NCBI RefSeq assembly: GCF_024189315.1
Contig: NZ_JAIZEO010000002.1
Location: 496,001 to 560,000 of the forward strand
DNA: 64,000 nucleotides
Direction of reading: 5' to 3'
Source: Halobacillus sp. A5
GTDB lineage: Bacteria; Bacillota; Bacilli; Bacillales; Halobacillaceae
Both the position numbers and the translations under genes were made by a program. Positions 52,501 to 60,197 of the stretch are shown piece after piece; position 1 is the stretch's first letter, and each line of letters opens with the position of its first letter. The notes below the pieces were generated by a model. It saw only the letters and a program-made list of their open reading frames with translations. It made no database searches and was not told the origin of the DNA.

Positions 52501-52671
52501 GCTCTGCTTCCGTTAGCCTTAGGGTTCGAAGGCGGATCGATTATTAGCAAGGGACTCGGCGTTACAGTTATCGGCGGTCTTGCCAGCTCGACTCTGCTGA
52601 CATTGTTAATTGTTCCTCTCGTTTACGAAATTTTAAGTAAATGGAGAAAGAAGCCGGTAAAATCTGAATAA
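49531..52671 (+). CDS. swrC: SwrC-like RND efflux pump
   Basis: 1046 residues. A 12-helix RND transporter: helix 1 (NKFAIWFMTIIITIAGLYAG), a first large periplasm-facing loop, helices 2-6 (about 365-530), a second loop, and helices 8-12. VGRVVDDSIVVVENI-like (IGRVVDDSIVVVENIYRRM) carries the proton-relay acidic residues. B. subtilis SwrC exports surfactin and other amphiphiles. The first loop contains an unusual low-complexity insert (about residues 250-285, Gln/Glu/Gly/Met rich). It is controlled by the divergent TetR gene. Confidence 0.93.
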   Translation: MKSIINFSMNNKFAIWFMTIIITIAGLYAGLNMKLETIPDIDPPVITVTSTYPGATPEEVAEEISEPLEKQIQNLSGVGTVSSTSYQNASNVQVEYSYDKSLDEAEDELNEAVAEVNLPDEVESPEVSRLDFNAFPVVSLSAISEDQSLEEMTGLLEDEVIPSLEGLEGVADVQVSGQQLEEINLDFDEEALSEYGLDESTVVDMIQGSDVLMPLGLYTFDETEKSVLIDGELGSIEELENLQIPAVPSQSGNQTGEQMPQEGMDEGDPSGQMPEGEQENAADIPTVPLEELAAIEVKGEAESISKTNGEDSVSLQIVKSQEANTVDVVNLVKDETAQFEEDFNEMEFIYSFDQGEPIEESVSTMLNKALFGGLFAIVVILLFLRNIKTTLISVISIPLSLLMAILVLNQMDITLNIMTLGAMTVAIGRVVDDSIVVVENIYRRMSLPGEELKGKELVRSATREMFMPILSSTIVTIAVFLPLGLVEGVVGQVFLPFALTVVFALIASLIVAVTIVPMMSHSLLKPEKIKPHQEEKGNGRLAKWYQSLLNRTLNHKIIASLLAVGILVGSIALLPLVGVSFLPSEDQKMVMATYNPEPGQTTEDVEEIAVEAQGYFEGREGADTIQYSVGGENPMSPGASNQAAFNVEYNDDTEHFESEAEEVIEDLQSLTDRGEWTSQDFSSTGSSSEVELLIYGDNLDEINPVVEEVEGILSERDDLTSIDSSVSESYEEYQLVIDHDRLSELGLTAGQVGMELNQSPERSVVTTVEEGSEELNVYTATEDEEYQAIDDLTSKEMETATGETIEISEVVEVEEGSTADTVTRRGGQVYASVSASVTSDDIGAASSEIQEEIDEMDIPSGMDISLGGVTEDIEESFTQLGLAMLAAIAIVYLVLVIFFGGALAPFAILFSLPFTIIGAVLGLLISGETLSISAMIGGLMLIGIVVTNAIVLIDRVIHRENEGFTTREALLDAGVTRLRPILMTALATIGALLPLALGFEGGSIISKGLGVTVIGGLASSTLLTLLIVPLVYEILSKWRKKPVKSE

Positions 52672-52679
52672 TCTATAGG

Positions 52680-52709
52680 GACACCTCCTTTTGTGGGGGT
52701 GTTCTTTTT
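52680..52709 (+). terminator. intrinsic terminator of swrC
   Basis: ACACCTCC pairs with GGGGGTGT (one G-U) around a 6-base loop, followed by TTCTTTTTG. Confidence 0.75.
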
Positions 52710-52758
52710 GTGTGAAAAGGGTAAGGTGAGGAGTGAAGTCAAAAGGGGGCTCCCGGGA

Positions 52759-53700
52759 ATGAAAGCGTACGATATTATTTTGGTCGGTGCAGGTCTGGCG
52801 GGGTTAACAGCTGCTTCTCGTTTAAGAGAAGCAGGGAAAGAATTTCTTCTCGTTGATAAAGGAAAAAGTGTAGGGGGACGTCTGGCGACGAGGCGCGTAG
52901 CTGAAGGAAAAGCTGATCACGGCGCTCAATTTTTTACCGTCCGTACGAAGGAACTCCAGTCGGAAGTAGAACATTGGCTTAAAAAAGGATGGATAATGCA
53001 CTGGTTTGGTGAGGACTATCCAAGGTATACATCTGTCAACGGAATGAACGGGCTCGCCAAACATTTATCGGAAGGTTTGGAGATAGAATTAAATCATAAA
53101 GTTACTCGTGTTTCTAGATCTGCAGATGGGTTTATCGTTACAGCGGATAATGGGAAGGAGTGGCGGGGAAGTAAGTTAATCATAACAACGCCCGCTCCGC
53201 AAGCCGTGTCACTTTTACAAAAAAGCGGAATCGACTCAGGCGCTGCAAACGCAATCTCTTTTCTGCCTACTTATGTGGGTATCTTTCATTTCATGAGAAA
53301 GACTGATCTTCCGTCGTCGGGGCATATTGATCACCAACTGCCTGAAGGTGTTGAACGAATAGTGGATCATCAGAAAAAAGGGATTTCCAAAGATGTCATT
53401 GTCAGTGTATATATGACAGCTGTGTGGTCATATGAACACTACGGGGAGACTGGTGTGCTCGAACTGATGAAAGAGCAGGTAAAGGGGCATCTTCCGTTTG
53501 ATGATATAAAAGAGGAACAGTTGAAAAAGTGGCGTTATGCCCAGGCTGCCGATACTTTTTCTGGCTCTTATCTAGAAGTGGCTGATGGAGTATTTATGGC
53601 TGGAGATGCTTTTTTACGTTCTGATGATTCCGCCGGCCGAACACGCTTCGAAAGCGCCTTTATATCAGGGGTGGACACAGCAGCGGCAATCATGAAATAA
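52759..53700 (+). CDS. FAD-dependent oxidoreductase, renalase-like
   Basis: 313 residues. The N-terminal DIILVGAGLAGLTAASRLREAGKEFLLVDKGKSVGGRLATRR binds FAD. The segment KADHGAQFFTV and the C-terminal GVFMAGDAFLRSDDSAGRTRFESAFISGVDTA resemble renalase and amine-oxidase-like proteins. Substrate unknown. The ATG at 52759 is preferred; the longer frame to 52693 runs through the swrC terminator. Confidence 0.85.
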   Translation: MKAYDIILVGAGLAGLTAASRLREAGKEFLLVDKGKSVGGRLATRRVAEGKADHGAQFFTVRTKELQSEVEHWLKKGWIMHWFGEDYPRYTSVNGMNGLAKHLSEGLEIELNHKVTRVSRSADGFIVTADNGKEWRGSKLIITTPAPQAVSLLQKSGIDSGAANAISFLPTYVGIFHFMRKTDLPSSGHIDHQLPEGVERIVDHQKKGISKDVIVSVYMTAVWSYEHYGETGVLELMKEQVKGHLPFDDIKEEQLKKWRYAQAADTFSGSYLEVADGVFMAGDAFLRSDDSAGRTRFESAFISGVDTAAAIMK

Positions 53701-53742
53701 AACCAGCGGACATCCTTTGAAAGTGATGTCCGCTGGTTTGTG
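53700..53742. terminator. bidirectional intrinsic terminator
   Basis: A 15-bp perfect stem, AAACCAGCGGACATC with GATGTCCGCTGGTTT, around a 10-base loop. Confidence 0.88.
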
Positions 53743-53747
53743 GAAAT

Positions 53748-53867
53748 ACCCATAAACCTCTGAGAATCGCCCACAAAAATCAATAAACGCCCATAAATTA
53801 CTGTAAATGCTCATAAATCAAGTTATCCGCCCGTAATTCTAAAAATCCGCCCATAACGGAATTCCGT
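53748..53867. repeat. six-unit array with exact 20-bp period
   Basis: Six units begin at 53748, 53768, 53788, 53808, 53828 and 53848. Each opens with a variant of CGCCCATAAA (ACCCATAAA, CGCCCACAAA, CGCCCATAAA, TGCTCATAAA, CGCCCGTAAT, CGCCCATAAC) followed by about ten variable AT-rich bases. It lies between convergent genes, with no coding frame. Function unknown. Confidence 0.8.
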
Positions 53868-53872
53868 GCTCT

Positions 53873-54775
53873 CTAACTCGCACGCGATTCATATTTTTTC
53901 AATCGCTTCATTCGGGAAAAAGTATACACCGCTAACCCCGCCCAAATCAAAGTGAATGAGACGGCGTGCACTTCTGTAAAAGGCTCGTCGTATAAAAATA
54001 CGCCAAGAATCAACATGATCGAAGGTGCAATATATTGCAGGAAACCGACCATCGATAGAGGAATACGCTTAGCCCCAGCCGCAAACAGCAGCAGCGGGAT
54101 CGCTGTAGCAATACCGGCTCCAAATACGAGCACCGTGTTCCATGACACCCATTCGACCTGCTCGTAGGTCTGCTTAATCCCTAAGAGGTAAATAAGGGCG
54201 ATAGGGGAGACGATCAATGTTTCAATCATTAGTCCAAACATAGCATTTAACGGAACTAATTTCTTGAGAAGGCCGTACATGCCGAAGCTGAACGCAAGTA
54301 ACAGGGCGATCCATGGCACCGAGCCAAAGTGGATGGTCATGTAAATCACGCCGCTGCCGGCAAGCAGGAAAGCAATCCACTGAGGTCTGCTGAATGTCTC
54401 TTTTAATACAATCATTCCAAGTAAAATGCTGACGAGGGGATTGATGTAGTAGCCTAGACTGGCTTCAATTACGTGATTATTGTTCACGCCCCATATGTAT
54501 GTCAGCCAGTTGAGGCTGATCATAAAGGAGGCAAGGGTTATGCCGACCAGACTTCGCTTCTTACGCCACACTTGCTTTGCTTCATCGATGAATTGCTTTT
54601 TTTTCCTAAGTACAAGGATAACCAGGGTCATGAAAACAGCGGACCAGATGATACGGTGAGCTAATATTTCGAATGGAGGAATGTGCTGCATCAGCTTCCA
54701 GTAAATAGGGAGAAATCCCCATAACACATATGCTCCGGTAGTATATATAATTCCTAATTTATCGTCATCAAGCAT
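53873..54775 (-). CDS. rarD: EamA-family transporter RarD
   Basis: 300 residues with ten transmembrane helices in two related halves. DKLGIIYTTGAYVLWGFLPIYWKLMQHIPPFEILAHRIIWS is the diagnostic RarD opening. Substrate unknown; drug/metabolite exporter by family. The stop at 53873 lies beside the 20-bp array. Confidence 0.92.
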   Translation of the reverse strand: MLDDDKLGIIYTTGAYVLWGFLPIYWKLMQHIPPFEILAHRIIWSAVFMTLVILVLRKKKQFIDEAKQVWRKKRSLVGITLASFMISLNWLTYIWGVNNNHVIEASLGYYINPLVSILLGMIVLKETFSRPQWIAFLLAGSGVIYMTIHFGSVPWIALLLAFSFGMYGLLKKLVPLNAMFGLMIETLIVSPIALIYLLGIKQTYEQVEWVSWNTVLVFGAGIATAIPLLLFAAGAKRIPLSMVGFLQYIAPSIMLILGVFLYDEPFTEVHAVSFTLIWAGLAVYTFSRMKRLKKYESRAS

Positions 54776-55055
54776 AAGTTAAAACCCTTTCCTGAATACT
54801 ACTGCTATTTTAGCCAACTAAAGTGCAAATGAAAAGGAAAAGGTTTAAAGGTAAGAGTCTGTTCATTCATGATGATTTTTCTAAATGTACCCATCTAATA
54901 GGGGGGGCGGGCTATGTTGACGATCCATAGGCTGACGCCTTCTGGGTTCTACCCAATCCAGCTAAATGACCCGTCCAGCCTCCAAAAGACCACTCACAAT
55001 CGTTAATCGCTTGTTTAGAATATGAAAAGATACTTGACCTAACTATAAACGAGGA
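54776..55055. repeat. intergenic repeat-like sequence downstream of rarD start
   Basis: Non-coding. It includes a GGGGGGGCGGGC stretch near 54902 and, read on the minus strand at about 54912-55000, a frame with WSFGGWTGHLAGLGRTQKAS that I recall from translated Bacillaceae intergenic repeats rather than from a real protein. It is probably a decayed repeat. No promoter or gene was identified apart from the rarD promoter side. Confidence 0.4.
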
Positions 55056-55246
55056 AAAAAGAGGCTCGGACATAAATGAAGCAGTGATGTCAAAAAACGA
55101 ACATTTGTATAAACGAAGATGATCAGCGAAGCATTTTGACGGAGCGATGGTGTGAATTTTCTTTAACATAAATAACCCGAACTGATTTCTACAGAATTAT
55201 TCGGATTATTCTATGATTTATTCAGTTTTGTCTCAGCCTCTTTATA
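55056..55246. repeat. repeat with AAAGAGGCTGAG-type ends, copy B
   Basis: The edges AAAAAAGAGGCTCGGACATAA and, reverse-complemented from the right, TAAAGAGGCTGAGACAAAA form inverted repeats. The left end of copy A at 25407 matches. A minus-strand frame across it, beginning MLKKIHTIAPSKCFADHL, is the repeat read as protein, not a gene. Confidence 0.65.
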
Positions 55247-55315
55247 CTGGTTACGGTCTATTCTTTTTCCATTTCCTTGTAGTTTTATGTGTTTTATCAT
55301 GCTGGTACGAATGCG

Positions 55316-56908
55316 TTACGGTTGATCGGACTGTTCGCTTAAGTCTTCGTCGTCATAAGGGATATATCTGACTTCATCTGTGTCACTGTATGCAATTTTC
55401 TTCAGCGGCTTTTTGGCCGGGCCTTCTAAAACCTCGCCGTCAAATGAGAAGCGTGATCCATGACATGGACAATCCCAGCTATGTTCCCCACTGTTCCATT
55501 CCACTTCACACCCCATATGTGTACAGGTGGTATCTAATACATGCAGCTCACCATTTTCATCTTTATACGCGCCAGCCCGTTCTCCTTTCCACTGAATCAC
55601 AGCCCCTTCACCCTTTAACAGCGCTTCAGGGCGGGTTCCTACAAGTTCTAGTTTGCCTTCCATTAAATGGGCGGCTACGTTTGAGTTGTTCTTCAAAAAT
55701 TCTTTCATGCTCGGGTCGGCTTTAAAGCGGGATGGTGTAAATATGGATTTATAGAGCGAATCGCGCCCCATAACGTAGTCGGTGAGCAGTTCACCAGCAA
55801 CCCGGCTGTTCGTCATCCCCCATTTTCTGAAACCAGTTGCGAGAAATACTCGTTTATTGTCCTTACGAATCGGTCCAATATAAGGAATTTTATCGAGAGT
55901 GGTTAAATCCTGAGCAGACCATTGAAAAAGCTTCGATTTGATTCCAAACGTGCGGCTCGCAAACTCTTCCAGTGCATTGTAGTGGAACAGGTTCTCGCCG
56001 CCTTCTCCAGTGCGATGGCTTTCCCCGCCGATGAGCAGTAGTTTTTTTCCATCGTATTCAGCGGATCGGATGGACCGTTTGGGGTCATCGATCGATAGAA
56101 ACATTCCGCCTTTCCATTCCTTCTCAGGTTCAATTGCGATCACGTAAGAACGTTCTGCATACATCCGGCTGAAATAAAATCCTTTACCATCGTGAAAAGG
56201 GAAGTGAGTGCAGATAACTAACTGATCACAAGAAAGAACAGAATCCTGGTCTGTTTCTATTTCTATACGATTATTCTCATGGACTTTTACTGCAGTCGTA
56301 TTTTCATATATTTTTCCGCCTGAATTTAAAAATTCTTCAATTAGCGTCGATAAGTAAAGAAGAGGGTGAAATTGAGCCTGGTTCGTCATAGCAAGAGTTG
56401 AAGACACTTCTGCATCAAACGGGAGATGAGCTTCAATTGGCTGAGAAATATTCAGTCGTTCATAGGCTTCCCGTTCTCTTTCTAATTTTTTCGCTCCTTC
56501 CTTTGTCGTAGCATAGAGACAGGCGTCCTGGCGTGACCATTCACAATAAATATCCAATTCCTGAATGCTGTTCTCGATGGATGTTATGGCATCGGACTGG
56601 GCTTGGTAATATAAAGCTGCATGGTCTTCACCAAAATGGTCGATGAGTTCATGGTAAATCAGCCCATGCTGGGCGGTAACCTTTGCGGTAGTATGACCAC
56701 TCGTTCCATTCAGCAGACGGCCTGCTTCAATAAGCGTGACCTTTTTACCTTCCCTGGCGAGCAGATAGGCTGTTGTTATGCCGGTAATTCCTCCTCCGAC
56801 CACTGCCACTTCAGTATCTTGAGCTTCAGTTAATGATTCGAAGGAAGGAAGGTTTGCTTCTTTTTTCCATAGCGGTTCTGGATGCGTCCAATCTAATTTT
56901 TTATCCAT
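55316..56908 (-). CDS. FAD-dependent oxidoreductase with C-terminal Rieske domain (YhfW-like)
   Basis: 530 residues. The N-terminal DAO-type flavin domain opens EVAVVGGGITGITTAYLLAREGKKVTLIEAG. Near residues 470-500 is a Rieske 2Fe-2S motif, CTHMGC and CPCHGSRF, with both Cys-His pairs intact. Such proteins couple flavin oxidation to an Fe-S carrier; the substrate is unknown. ATG 56908 is 6 bases after AGGAGG; the TTG at 56914 overlaps it. Confidence 0.92.
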   Translation of the reverse strand: MDKKLDWTHPEPLWKKEANLPSFESLTEAQDTEVAVVGGGITGITTAYLLAREGKKVTLIEAGRLLNGTSGHTTAKVTAQHGLIYHELIDHFGEDHAALYYQAQSDAITSIENSIQELDIYCEWSRQDACLYATTKEGAKKLEREREAYERLNISQPIEAHLPFDAEVSSTLAMTNQAQFHPLLYLSTLIEEFLNSGGKIYENTTAVKVHENNRIEIETDQDSVLSCDQLVICTHFPFHDGKGFYFSRMYAERSYVIAIEPEKEWKGGMFLSIDDPKRSIRSAEYDGKKLLLIGGESHRTGEGGENLFHYNALEEFASRTFGIKSKLFQWSAQDLTTLDKIPYIGPIRKDNKRVFLATGFRKWGMTNSRVAGELLTDYVMGRDSLYKSIFTPSRFKADPSMKEFLKNNSNVAAHLMEGKLELVGTRPEALLKGEGAVIQWKGERAGAYKDENGELHVLDTTCTHMGCEVEWNSGEHSWDCPCHGSRFSFDGEVLEGPAKKPLKKIAYSDTDEVRYIPYDDEDLSEQSDQP

Positions 56909-57031
56909 AATCAACCTCCTGAGGGTCGCTTTTTTTCAGTTTGTCCCATGGGAGAAAAATCATGTAAGAGAAATTTGTATATCTTCATTGTATACTGGAA
57001 TAAAGAACCTTTATAGAAAGGGGAATGGTGA

Positions 57032-58282
57032 GTGGAAGTATTTGTTGCCAGACAGCCGATTATCAATCTACAGAATGAGATTCACGGGTATGAGATTTTA
57101 TATCGAAATAGTGAAGAAAATACGTTCCCTCATACAGACGGCAGCAAAGCAACGAAAGAAGTATTAGTTAATAGTTTTTTAACGATTGGGCTTGAGCGTC
57201 TCTCCCAAAACAAGCCGTGCTTTATTAATTTCACAGAAGACTTACTTTTAGAAAAGATACCTGAATACTTTGATTCAAGTAAATTGATTGTGGAGGTTTT
57301 AGAAGATGTGGCCTGGAACAGAGATTTAGTGAGGGTGTGCCGGGAACTCAAGAAAAAGGGATTCTCCATTGCATTAGACGATATTATGAGTGTCGAACAG
57401 ACAGATATTGATGATCTTCTTACATATGTAGATATTCTAAAAGTAGACATTCGTCAGTCTTCGGCTGAAGTCCGGAAACAAATTGCAGAGATCGCACTGA
57501 GTAAAGGAATCACATTACTGGCAGAGAAGGTAGAGACTTCGGATGAGCTCGAACAGTGCAGGGAGGAAGGGTTTGAGCTTTTTCAAGGCTATTATATCAG
57601 CCGGCCGGTTATTATTTCAGCAGTGGACATTCCGCTTTACCACTCTTCCTATTATCAAGTTATTAAAGAGCTTTCGGTAGAAGAAGACAAAATTGATAAA
57701 GAGCGAGTTATTCAAATCTTTCAAGGTGATTTATCTTTAACGTATAAGCTTCTCCGTTTAATTAATTTTTCATCTGCCTTATCTGAACCGGTACATACGA
57801 TAAAACAGGCGGTTCAGCTATTTGGAATGAAGCCGCTTAAAAAATGGCTGTATGTTTTTACAGTCGAAGAGGAAGGACCGGCCCCTGCTTCTCAGGAAGC
57901 GATGAAGTCCAGTCTGCAGAGGGCAAAAATGTGTGAGCAGATTGGGATCAGCATAGGACATAACCGTGTCGGTGAGGAATACTTTCTAACAGGGCTGCTG
58001 TCGTCTGTCGATATAATAACTGGCAGTTCTCCACAGGAAGTGATGACTGCTCTGCCTTTGGATCTATCAATTAAACAAGCGCTAAAAGGAGAGAAGAACA
58101 TGCATCGATGCATACTCGACGTAGTCGTGGCCGTAGAGAAGGCAGACTTCGACTGCTTAGATCCTAAGCTCGAAGAATTAGGGATCAGTTTAAATGAGAT
58201 TCTTGAAATATATGGTCAGGCAATTGCTTGGACAGAGCAGCTTTATAATCGCCACTTAAGTCTTGAGGAAGTGCACGGGTAG
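57032..58282 (+). CDS. EAL-HDOD signalling protein (YuxH-like)
   Basis: 416 residues: an EAL-type domain (1-210) followed by an HDOD domain (about 215-400). The EAL signature is degenerate (GYEILYRN), but the fold-specific IALDDIMS and LAEKVETSDELEQCREEGFELFQGYYISRPV are present. With the altered EAL residues it is probably not an active c-di-GMP phosphodiesterase. It starts with GTG at 57032 after AAGGGGAATGGTGA and ends in a terminator before the MarR gene. Confidence 0.88.
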   Translation: MEVFVARQPIINLQNEIHGYEILYRNSEENTFPHTDGSKATKEVLVNSFLTIGLERLSQNKPCFINFTEDLLLEKIPEYFDSSKLIVEVLEDVAWNRDLVRVCRELKKKGFSIALDDIMSVEQTDIDDLLTYVDILKVDIRQSSAEVRKQIAEIALSKGITLLAEKVETSDELEQCREEGFELFQGYYISRPVIISAVDIPLYHSSYYQVIKELSVEEDKIDKERVIQIFQGDLSLTYKLLRLINFSSALSEPVHTIKQAVQLFGMKPLKKWLYVFTVEEEGPAPASQEAMKSSLQRAKMCEQIGISIGHNRVGEEYFLTGLLSSVDIITGSSPQEVMTALPLDLSIKQALKGEKNMHRCILDVVVAVEKADFDCLDPKLEELGISLNEILEIYGQAIAWTEQLYNRHLSLEEVHG

Positions 58283-58317
58283 AATTTACAAATCCACTAT
58301 GATATATTAAAGGACGT

Positions 58318-58342
58318 GCTTGCATTGGCAAGCTTTCTTTTT
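58318..58342 (+). terminator. intrinsic terminator of the EAL-HDOD gene
   Basis: GCTTGC pairs with GCAAGC around ATTG, followed by TTTCTTTTT. Confidence 0.75.
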
Positions 58343-58350
58343 GGTATAAC

Positions 58351-58366
58351 CGTTACCCAGGTAACG
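58351..58366. promoter_or_regulatory. probable MarR operator
   Basis: CGTTACCCAGGTAACG, a perfect 7-bp inverted repeat with a 2-base centre, 17 bases before the MarR start and next to a TATAAC -10-like hexamer. Confidence 0.75.
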
Positions 58367-58382
58367 AATCGGAGGGATCAAA

Positions 58383-58811
58383 GTGTCATTAGTGTTTCAC
58401 CATATTTTACAGCTGTCACGTGAAGTGAATTATTATCTGAATGAAGCTCTTAAAGATGAGGATATTTATATGTCTCATTGGGCTGTTATTTTTCAGCTTC
58501 ATGAAAATGGACAATTAACTCAAAAACAATTAAAGGATAAATTAAACATAGAAGCTCCGCCCTTATCCCGTACTATAACGCGGTTGGAGGAGCTGGGTTA
58601 TGTAGAGAAATTCACAAGTGCTGATAAACGGACCAATAATATTAAGCTTACAGCTGCAGGCGAGTCGAATTATCCGAGGTGGCAGTCCTCTATCCAAAAG
58701 GCTGAAGCCATTCTTCTTAACCAACTTGGCGAGCAGCGTAAAAATGAATTAGACGCTCATATTCAGACATTGTCTTCTGTCATTCATAACATAAAGGGGG
58801 GAGATCAATGA
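58383..58811 (+). CDS. MarR-family transcriptional regulator
   Basis: 142 residues. The winged helix-turn-helix is GQLTQKQLKDKLNIEAPPLSRTITRLEELGYVEKFTSADKRTNNIKLT. It starts with GTG after GGAGGG. It overlaps the MFS gene by four bases, so the two are translationally coupled. The palindrome at 58351-58366 suggests autorepression of the operon. The ligand is unknown. Confidence 0.92.
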   Translation: MSLVFHHILQLSREVNYYLNEALKDEDIYMSHWAVIFQLHENGQLTQKQLKDKLNIEAPPLSRTITRLEELGYVEKFTSADKRTNNIKLTAAGESNYPRWQSSIQKAEAILLNQLGEQRKNELDAHIQTLSSVIHNIKGGDQ

Positions 58812-60010
58812 CTTCCCGCGCTAAATTGTGGACGTGGAGTTTTATTAACGTTTGGATTAGTAACTTTTTTGTATTTCTTGTATTTTACTTATTGTTTGTC
58901 ACAATGCCCGTATATGTCATGGAGGATATACAAGCGGGTGAAGGAGCAGCCGGGCTTGTTATTACGATCTTTCTACTAGCTGCCATTTTAATACGCCCCT
59001 TGACAGGACACTGGGTCGAAACCATTGGCCGGATGCCGATTCTAATAATAGCCCTTTCTATTTTTGGGATCAGCTCGCTGCTTTATGTAACGACAGATTC
59101 GCTTGTTATGATCTTATTGATCCGTTTTCTTCATGGGATTGGATTTGGTATGGCATCTACTGTGCTGGGTGCCCTGGCTGCAGACGTTGTTCCTCGGCAA
59201 CGGAAAGGAGAAGGGATGGGGTACTTTGCTATGTCAATGAATTTTGCCATGGTCGTTGGTCCATTTCTTGGTTTAACTCTTATTCAATCATTCAGTTACC
59301 CTGTCATGTTTATCAGCTGTATCACAGCAGCTGTCATTGCTTTTCTTACAGGTGTTACAATTAAAGCTCCAAAGGCTCAGCGTTTATCTCAAGGTGAGAG
59401 AGAAAGCGTAATCCCTAAATTGGACGGGCTGTTTGAAAAGTCAGTCATCCCAATCGCCATTACTGGAGCTATTGTAGCTTTAGCTTATGCCGGAGTACTC
59501 TCGTTTGTTTCCGTATATGCCAAAGGTTTAGGGCTTGAAGAAGCTTCAAGTTACTTTTTTGTTGTATATGCTGTTGTTTTATTAATTTCAAGGCCCTTTA
59601 CCGGCCGGTGGTTTGACCGTTACGGAGAGAACGTAATTGTGATTCCGTCCATTATCACCTTCGGGGTCGGGCTGATTGTTTTAAGTCTGGCTGATAATTC
59701 AGTCATGCTGCTGATTGCAGGAGGATTGATCGGACTCGGATGGGGTACGATGGTGCCGAGCATGCAGACCATTGCACTCCAAAAAGTACCGGAACGGGCC
59801 GGCTCTGCTACGGCTACATTTTTCACTATTTTTGATACTGGAGTAGGGTTTGGTTCCTACGTGGTAGGGGCTGCGGCCTCAGGTATAGGATTATCATCTC
59901 TTTACTTCCAAAGCTCTTTCTTTGTGTTTGCAGCAGTCTTTTTATACATTTGGCTGCATGGCCGAAAAATGAAATCCAGTGTTCAGTCTAAAATGGAGTA
60001 CTCTTCTTAA
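58808..60010 (+). CDS. MFS drug transporter under MarR control
   Basis: 400 residues with 12 membrane segments. RPLTGHWVETIGRMPILI and FLHGIGFGMASTVLGALAADVVPRQRKGEGMGYF are typical of DHA1-type drug exporters. ATG overlaps the marR stop. The substrate is unknown. It ends in a terminator. Confidence 0.9.
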   Translation: MTSRAKLWTWSFINVWISNFFVFLVFYLLFVTMPVYVMEDIQAGEGAAGLVITIFLLAAILIRPLTGHWVETIGRMPILIIALSIFGISSLLYVTTDSLVMILLIRFLHGIGFGMASTVLGALAADVVPRQRKGEGMGYFAMSMNFAMVVGPFLGLTLIQSFSYPVMFISCITAAVIAFLTGVTIKAPKAQRLSQGERESVIPKLDGLFEKSVIPIAITGAIVALAYAGVLSFVSVYAKGLGLEEASSYFFVVYAVVLLISRPFTGRWFDRYGENVIVIPSIITFGVGLIVLSLADNSVMLLIAGGLIGLGWGTMVPSMQTIALQKVPERAGSATATFFTIFDTGVGFGSYVVGAAASGIGLSSLYFQSSFFVFAAVFLYIWLHGRKMKSSVQSKMEYSS

Positions 60011-60031
60011 AAGGGAGAGTACTCTTTTTTC
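59996..60031 (+). terminator. intrinsic terminator of the marR-MFS operon
   Basis: GAGTACTCT pairs with AGAGTACTC around an 11-base loop, followed by six T, overlapping the MFS stop. Confidence 0.85.
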
Positions 60032-60147
60032 TAATACTTTGCTTTTCTGAGTGATAGGAGGATGGCGGGCTTTCATTAAGTCAGGACTGCTCTGTAAATG
60101 AAGGATGTTTTGAGGAAACACATCCCTTCTCATAAGTTTTTTAACGG

Positions 60148-60178
60148 TTACAACCAGGACAAGCTGCATAGGTTGTAA
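60148..60178. promoter_or_regulatory. inverted repeat upstream of the methionine gamma-lyase gene
   Basis: TTACAACC and GGTTGTAA are separated by 15 bases, 20 bases before the start codon. Operator or hairpin; no regulator is known. Confidence 0.4.
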
Positions 60179-60197
60179 AGAAGGGAGGAATTTTAAT

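Noticed and set aside
53748-53867. CRISPR array
   Set aside because: The 20-bp period with a 10-base core and 10-base spacers is far too short, and the cores are degenerate.
54912-55169. 85-residue minus-strand frame beginning MLKKIHTIAPSKC
   Set aside because: The translation spans repeat-like DNA at both ends; it looks like a common mis-annotated repeat, not a gene.
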